From NCBI GenBank assembly GCA_015486905.1, contig WFQV01000249.1:1-11084 (forward strand): DNA of 11,084 nucleotides. The letters are read 5' to 3'. Below the pieces are notes generated by a model. The model made no database searches, was not told the origin of the DNA, and saw only the letters and a program-made list of their open reading frames with translations. This document shows, piece after piece, positions 7,615 through 11,084 of the stretch; the first letter of the stretch is position 1, and every line of letters starts with the position of its first letter. Position numbers and translations under genes: made by a program. The DNA is from Melioribacteraceae bacterium. Lineage in GTDB: Bacteria > Bacteroidota > Ignavibacteria > Ignavibacteriales > Melioribacteraceae.

Positions 7615-8004
7615 TTACGAAGTTGACTGTTCCTTGTATTCCGCTTGGTATTTCGAGGGACATTTAGTCAGGATGTTTGAGGCTTCAAAATAACCGTTTT
7701 TGTATTTGCCCGTAACTACCACGCTGGAAGAGGATTCAAAATTGTTCGGCATAGTGCCTTTGTAAACAACCTTCATTTCGTTACCTTCGGCATCTCTTAA
7801 GTAGAAAATAAAAATGTTCTTTTGCCTGTCAATTTCGTAACTCTTTTCTTTTACCCAAGCGCCGGTTGCTCTTACGGTGTGGTGGGTGCTCATTATTTTG
7901 GCGAAATCATTCTCATAGCTGATGTTGGTTTTCGTAAACAAATAAGCCATTACAGCAAGGAAAACAACAATGATAACTCCGCCTACAATATATTTATTCT
8001 TCAT
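7615..8004 (-). CDS. ccmE: Heme chaperone CcmE, CxxxY variant
   Basis: Membrane-anchored heme chaperone that receives heme from CcmC/CcmD and passes it to CcmF. The 129-residue protein has one N-terminal membrane helix (about 6-23) and an OB-fold-like beta domain, with VRATGAWVKE (44-53), FYLRDAEGNEMKVVYKG (67-83) and VVVTGKY (105-111 region) typical of the family. The heme-attachment site is CPSKY (C115-Y119), where Escherichia coli and most bacteria have HxxxY. The Cys form is known from Desulfovibrio and archaeal System I, where the machinery lacks CcmH. The frame is open upstream to 8097, but the ATG at 8004 is chosen because AAGGAG lies about seven bases before it and it gives the normal short cytoplasmic N-terminus. 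The upstream codons belong to ccmD in another frame. The start overlaps the ccmD end by 11 bases. Confidence 0.93.
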   Translation of the reverse strand: MKNKYIVGGVIIVVFLAVMAYLFTKTNISYENDFAKIMSTHHTVRATGAWVKEKSYEIDRQKNIFIFYLRDAEGNEMKVVYKGTMPNNFESSSSVVVTGKYKNGYFEASNILTKCPSKYQAEYKEQSTS

Positions 8005-8152
8005 CTTCTTTCTCCTTAAACTCTTTTTCAACCTTTTCCAATTTCTTGTCGGTGTCCCAGATGAAAAGGAAAATTCCCAGCCAAATTGCCAGTACAATAA
8101 TCATTACAATGTAAATTGAATTATTCTCAAGGAAAGAGCTTAAACCTTCCAA
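7994..8152 (-). CDS. ccmD: Small heme exporter protein CcmD
   Basis: A 52-residue single-helix membrane protein. CcmD normally holds CcmE to CcmC and is needed to release heme-loaded CcmE. The translation begins MEGLSSFLENNSIY, has a hydrophobic helix with IWLGIFLFIW (23-32), then DTDKKLEKVEK and an acidic/basic tail. Helix followed by a charged, K/E-rich cytoplasmic tail is the usual CcmD layout, and the gene sits between ccmC and ccmE as in other ccm operons. The start is TTG at 8152, five bases after GAGG, which overlaps the ccmC stop codon; seven bases separate the two genes. The short length and the TTG start make it easy to miss. Sequence conservation in this family is low, so the call rests on position, size and topology. 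Confidence 0.85.
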   Translation of the reverse strand: MEGLSSFLENNSIYIVMIIVLAIWLGIFLFIWDTDKKLEKVEKEFKEKEDEE

Positions 8153-8159
8153 GTTTACC

Positions 8160-8867
8160 TCAAATTAATTTCTTAGACACTTTGTTGTAAATAATAATCG
8201 AACGTACTCTGATTTTCCACAGCCAGTAGTAAAGAATCGTAAAAGCAATAAGCGAACCAAAGAACACAAGCATCATATTGCCGTTCATTTTGAAGTCCAC
8301 TACCGGACCTGCTGTTGTATCGTTAGCCGAACCCGGATGCAGTCCTACCATTATTCTTGGCATAATAAAAACAAAGAACGGGACGGTCAAGAAAGCAATA
8401 ATGGAATAAACCGCCGAAAGCTGAGCTCGTTTGTTTTCGTTCTCAATTGCGGAACGTAGAGCAAAGAGAGAGCCGTAAATTAAGAACAGAACGAAAATGC
8501 TCGTCTCGCGCGGGTCCCAATTCCAGAAAGAGCCCCAATTAAATTTTGCCCAAATCGAACCTGTTATTGTTGCCAAAATTACAAAGACCATTCCCAATTG
8601 AAGTGAGGCAAGGGATTTAACATCATCGTCCAAATCCTTTTTGACTAAATATCTAATCCCGTAAATCATTGAGCCGAGGAAAGCAATAACAGCCAGCCAG
8701 GCCGTGGGAACGTGGAAGAAAATAATTCTTGCTTTTTCTCCCAACCCCGGAATAACGGGAAACTGATACCATCCCTCCGGCTTTGAAACAATCGGGAAAG
8801 CAACTCCCGCAACTATTACGAAGGTCATTAAAATTAAAAGTAATATTTTCAGAGTAAGCGATTTCAA
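8160..8867 (-). CDS. ccmC: Heme ABC-type exporter / heme loading protein CcmC
   Basis: Six-helix membrane protein that binds heme on the periplasmic side and loads it onto CcmE. The 235 residues match the family length. The WWD motif WGSFWNWDPRETSIFVL lies at 111-127. The two axial histidines expected from the family are H52 in FFHVPTAW and H177 in GLHPGS. The start is a TTG at 8867 with no clear ribosome binding site. The next in-frame ATG would remove most of the first membrane helix, so the TTG is favoured. It is the first gene of ccmCDEF; the 199 bases upstream separate it from the Sel1-repeat gene, and I see no convincing promoter in them. No ccmA or ccmB gene precedes it, which is the common arrangement elsewhere. 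Confidence 0.93.
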   Translation of the reverse strand: MKSLTLKILLLILMTFVIVAGVAFPIVSKPEGWYQFPVIPGLGEKARIIFFHVPTAWLAVIAFLGSMIYGIRYLVKKDLDDDVKSLASLQLGMVFVILATITGSIWAKFNWGSFWNWDPRETSIFVLFLIYGSLFALRSAIENENKRAQLSAVYSIIAFLTVPFFVFIMPRIMVGLHPGSANDTTAGPVVDFKMNGNMMLVFFGSLIAFTILYYWLWKIRVRSIIIYNKVSKKLI

Positions 8868-9066
8868 TTGTTTTTAATGCAAAATAATATTAAAAATTTA
8901 AATACTAATTTAAAGTTATTTCAAACAACTATAAAGAGATAACGAGAAGAATCGTTTGATAAACTAAACTTTTGAGTCATTAAGACGTTTTTTGATTTTG
9001 CAATTACTCTCAAAAGCGGCACTTGTGTTTTCCAATCTTTTAGCTGCTAAGAACCTTTTTAATAAT

Positions 9067-10620
9067 CTAAAACAAATTTGAATCGTAGATTTCGAAAATC
9101 TTATCCTTCGGACGTATCTCATCGTACATTGAGCGCAAAGCATCGTAGGCTTTTTGATCGCCAAGGTAGTAGGCTCTTCTGTAATATTCTGCGGCTTTGG
9201 CTTCGTTCTTTTTAACCGAAATTCCTTTCTCGTAAATGAACCCCAAAGCGTTCAGAGCAGGAACGGAGCCTTTTTCCGCCGCTTCTTTTAGAAAGAGAAT
9301 TTCATCCCGTAAGTTTTTATTTTTAGGTGCAAACAAAACAGAAGCAAAAGCAATTCGAACTTCTGCTTCCTTACTTCCTTTTTTTACGGCTCTACCCCAA
9401 TATTCCTGTGCCTTGTTAGGATTTTTTTTAACCGTTGCACCGTTAAAATATGCCGCTCCCAATTCAATAAGTGCGGGAATGCTGCCATGCTCGGCAGCTT
9501 TCTTTAAGAGTTTTAACGCCTGTTCTTTTGTTATTTGGAAAGAAAAATTAAGCGCCGTTAAAGCCGCCCAAACATATTCGGCGTCACTGTTGCCAACTTC
9601 GGTAAGTTTCTTTAAACGCTTGAAAAATCTTTCGCTCTGGGTTAAACGAAGCACAGCCGTCGAAGTTTCCGCCGAGCCTAATCTTATTGCTCGCAAGTAA
9701 TTTAACACAGCCCTTAATGTATCTTTTTTAACGTCCACACCATATTCGTAAAACTTACCTAAAAATCTGTACGCATTAGGCGAACCATAAGAAGCGGCTT
9801 CTCTAATCACGTTAATGGGTAATGGCTTGGCTTTGGTCGAATCATATTTTTTCACACCCAATCTATTAAATAATTCCTTTTTGTTTTTCTTCAACAATTT
9901 CTCCATTTCTTTTCCCTTCGCCCGCCTTGTGGAATCGGTCTCGAAGTTGTAAAAACTTAATTCGTAATTTGAATTCAACAATTCCGTTTGCGGGTTGTAA
10001 GAATAATTAATAGCAGTAACATTTCCCGAGGTGTCTATGTCCGCTTCTTTGGGAAAGTTTGAAAGAAAAACTATGCCGCTTTCTTTCATCCGTTTCAGAA
10101 GTTTTATTGCCTCTTTGTTCTTTTTTTTCGCCGCTCTCTTCAACCAAAAGTATGCTTTTGCGTAATTCCTATTCACCGCCAAGTTTTCTAAGTAGAACGT
10201 TGCAAAAATATATTCCGCTTCGGGCATGCCGGATTTTGCAGCGTATTCGAAATGCTTGAAAGCTTTGAAGGGGTTCCACTTAACACCCACGCCGTTTAAG
10301 AGCATTATTCCCAAATTAAAATGTGCAGTTGTTAAATTTTGAGCTGCTGCTTTTTTAATCCAGTAAATTGCTTTTGCCGTATCTTTAGGAAAGCCTTTAC
10401 CCAAGAGGTAACGCAGGCCAAGCTCATGCTCGGCAAAGGGGTCGCCGCTTTTTGCATCTTTCATTAACAGATAGCCGGCAACAAGCGGGTAAGAGCGGTA
10501 TTTGGGTTTAAATACCGGAGGATGAAAAAACGGATTTTTCTTGAATGCTTCGCTCTTGGTCGTATCTTGTGCAAAAGATTGCGAAAACAAAATTATTAAT
10601 ATTAAAAATATTTTTTTCAA
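9067..10620 (-). CDS. Secreted Sel1-repeat (TPR-like) protein
   Basis: A 517-residue protein built from Sel1-like repeats, helix pairs of about 36 residues that usually mediate protein contacts; the partner is unknown. The TTG at 10620 gives MKKIFLILIILFSQSFAQ, a classical signal peptide with cleavage after SFA, so an extracytoplasmic protein is expected. The frame is open to an earlier TTG at 10653, but that lies only a few bases from the predicted transcription start. With numbering from 10620, three repeats run about 58-168 (for example FAEHELGLRYLLGKGFPKDT) and about five more run 277-490 (for example IELGAAYFNGATVKKNPNKA). A non-repeat spacer (about 169-270) lies between the groups. A downstream tail of some 30 residues is not repeat-like. 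It is co-oriented with ccmC but 199 bases away. A role in cytochrome maturation is possible only by proximity. Confidence 0.82.
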   Translation of the reverse strand: MKKIFLILIILFSQSFAQDTTKSEAFKKNPFFHPPVFKPKYRSYPLVAGYLLMKDAKSGDPFAEHELGLRYLLGKGFPKDTAKAIYWIKKAAAQNLTTAHFNLGIMLLNGVGVKWNPFKAFKHFEYAAKSGMPEAEYIFATFYLENLAVNRNYAKAYFWLKRAAKKKNKEAIKLLKRMKESGIVFLSNFPKEADIDTSGNVTAINYSYNPQTELLNSNYELSFYNFETDSTRRAKGKEMEKLLKKNKKELFNRLGVKKYDSTKAKPLPINVIREAASYGSPNAYRFLGKFYEYGVDVKKDTLRAVLNYLRAIRLGSAETSTAVLRLTQSERFFKRLKKLTEVGNSDAEYVWAALTALNFSFQITKEQALKLLKKAAEHGSIPALIELGAAYFNGATVKKNPNKAQEYWGRAVKKGSKEAEVRIAFASVLFAPKNKNLRDEILFLKEAAEKGSVPALNALGFIYEKGISVKKNEAKAAEYYRRAYYLGDQKAYDALRSMYDEIRPKDKIFEIYDSNLF

Positions 10621-10665
10621 ATGAACTTTTAATTTGTTTAATATTAAAAACAATTCTTAGCTTTA

Positions 10666-10697
10666 CAAAGTTTAAAACATTACCCGAAAAAACAAAA
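10666..10697 (-). promoter_or_regulatory. Candidate Bacteroidota-type promoter for the Sel1-repeat gene
   Basis: On the minus strand TTTTG (10697-10693) is followed, after exactly 19 bases, by AAACTTTG (10673-10666). This matches the TTTG / TAnnTTTG pattern with one mismatch in the -7 element. Transcription would start near 10660, leaving about 40 bases before the TTG at 10620 and supporting that start over the one at 10653. Confidence 0.35.
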
Positions 10698-10795
10698 CAA
10701 TTTGAAAACAAACAATAAAGGTTGTCGTTCGAGTGCTCGTCAATTCTCAATCGCAAGACGCAAGAAGTCTGAACCATTTCAAGTACTCGTCAATC

Positions 10796-10874
10796 GTAAT
10801 TCATTCAGTCTTAGTTTAGGAGTTTAGTTCGCCTTCGGCGGTTTAGAAGTTTAGAGGTTCAATGGGACAAAGGG
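10796..10874. repeat. Direct repeat copy 1 (79 bp)
   Basis: Matches 11006-11084 with three mismatches (10798, 10807, 10813), at a 210-bp period. Internally it is made of near-octamers AGTTTAGN flanking a small hairpin, CGCC-TTC-GGCG (10840-10850). The match can be extended left over TACTCGTCA / TACTTGTCA if a seven-base insertion in this copy is allowed. Confidence 0.85.
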
Positions 10875-10900
10875 ATGATTGGATGAGTGGATGGGTGGAT
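10873..10900. repeat. Short 8-bp tandem repeat, GGATGRNT
   Basis: GGATGATT, GGATGAGT, GGATGGGT and a final GGAT follow directly on the first copy of the 79-bp repeat: three and a half units of 8 bp with one or two changes each. Confidence 0.65.
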
Positions 10901-11005
10901 ATCAGATAACAGCAAATTTTTACTTTTTAATTTTGACTTTCTAATTTTTAATTGTCCAATCTGCGGAAATCATAATCCATCATGAAAATCAGCGTCCCAT
11001 TACTT

Positions 11006-11084
11006 GTCATTCATTCGGTCTTCGTTTAGGAGTTTAGTTCGCCTTCGGCGGTTTAGAAGTTTAGAGGTTCAATGGGACAAAGGG
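11006..11084. repeat. Direct repeat copy 2, running to the window edge
   Basis: Second copy of the element at 10796-10874, identical from 11024 to the last base. Because identity persists to the edge, the copy is probably cut by the window and more units may follow. Confidence 0.85.

Larger units (their letters stand above)
10654..11084. other. Non-coding right-hand region with repeats
   Basis: No convincing coding frame is seen. Besides the promoter candidate for the Sel1 gene, it contains a 79-bp direct repeat in two copies, a GGATG-type 8-bp tandem repeat, and a short related pair, AGTGCTCGTCAAT (10732-10744) and AGTACTCGTCAAT (10782-10794). Confidence 0.6.

Noticed and set aside
8005..8097. 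N-terminal extension of CcmE to an upstream ATG
   Set aside because: It would add a tryptophan- and arginine-rich leader unlike any CcmE, and these bases are ccmD in another frame. AAGGAG marks the ATG at 8004.
8868..9066. Promoter for the ccm operon
   Set aside because: The best -7-like site (TTATTTTG near 8880-8887, minus strand) has a mismatch, no partner TTTG at a suitable distance, and lies too close to the ccmC start.
8964..9164. 66-codon frame on the - strand past the end of the Sel1 gene
   Set aside because: Overlaps the Sel1 gene out of frame; the roughly 33 codons beyond it match no family I recognise and have no start signal. A gene remnant cannot be excluded.
9236..9700. 154-codon open frame on the + strand
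   Set aside because: Lies wholly antisense to the Sel1-repeat gene, has no ribosome binding site and a composition expected from reading an AK-rich gene backwards.
10508..10777. 89-codon frame on the - strand over the Sel1 gene start
   Set aside because: Out of frame with the Sel1 gene, no ribosome binding site, and it covers the likely promoter.
10796..11084. CRISPR array
   Set aside because: Repeats are 79 bp with a single 131-bp interval, which is not CRISPR geometry, and no cas gene is present.

Overview
The window is an AT-rich bacterial chromosome segment with eight recognisable genes in three blocks. One of them, a very short ccmD, is easily missed. TTG and GTG starts are common. One promoter-like site matches the TTTG / TAnnTTTG pattern of Bacteroidota-type sigma factors, and a second matches it with one mismatch. 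Together with low GC and small palindromic intergenic repeats, this suggests the Bacteroidota / Ignavibacteriota / Chlorobiota group. That is an inference; there is no rRNA or other taxonomic marker here.

Left block (1-1585): a non-coding stretch holds an imperfect inverted repeat (161-201) and a perfect 18-bp palindrome (310-327). It is followed by a stand-alone ATPase gene of the AAA_14/DUF4143 type (386-1585).

Middle block, + strand (about 1670-5152): a promoter-like site and a hairpin-containing leader precede three overlapping genes. These are shikimate kinase (aroK), 3-dehydroquinate synthase (aroB) and a secreted GHL10/DUF187 glycoside-hydrolase-like protein. The first two act in the shikimate pathway. 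The third is translationally packed behind aroB but has no obvious metabolic link to it.

Right block, - strand (5175-8867): a compact ccmC-ccmD-ccmE-ccmF operon for System I cytochrome c maturation converges on the middle block. CcmC and CcmD load heme onto CcmE, and CcmF transfers it to apocytochrome. CcmE has the C-x-x-x-Y motif (CPSKY) in place of the classical H-x-x-x-Y. This places the operon with the variant System I known from Desulfovibrio and archaea, which lacks CcmG/CcmH. No ccmA, ccmB, ccmG or ccmH is present here. CcmF is long, with an enlarged periplasmic C-terminal domain.

Upstream of the ccm genes, on the same strand, lies a secreted Sel1-repeat protein gene (9067-10620) with its own Bacteroidota-like promoter candidate. 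The last 430 bases are non-coding and carry a 79-bp direct repeat spaced 210 bp apart, plus a short GGATG-type tandem repeat. The strongest observation in the window is the variant ccm module; nothing else looks like an undescribed multi-gene system.
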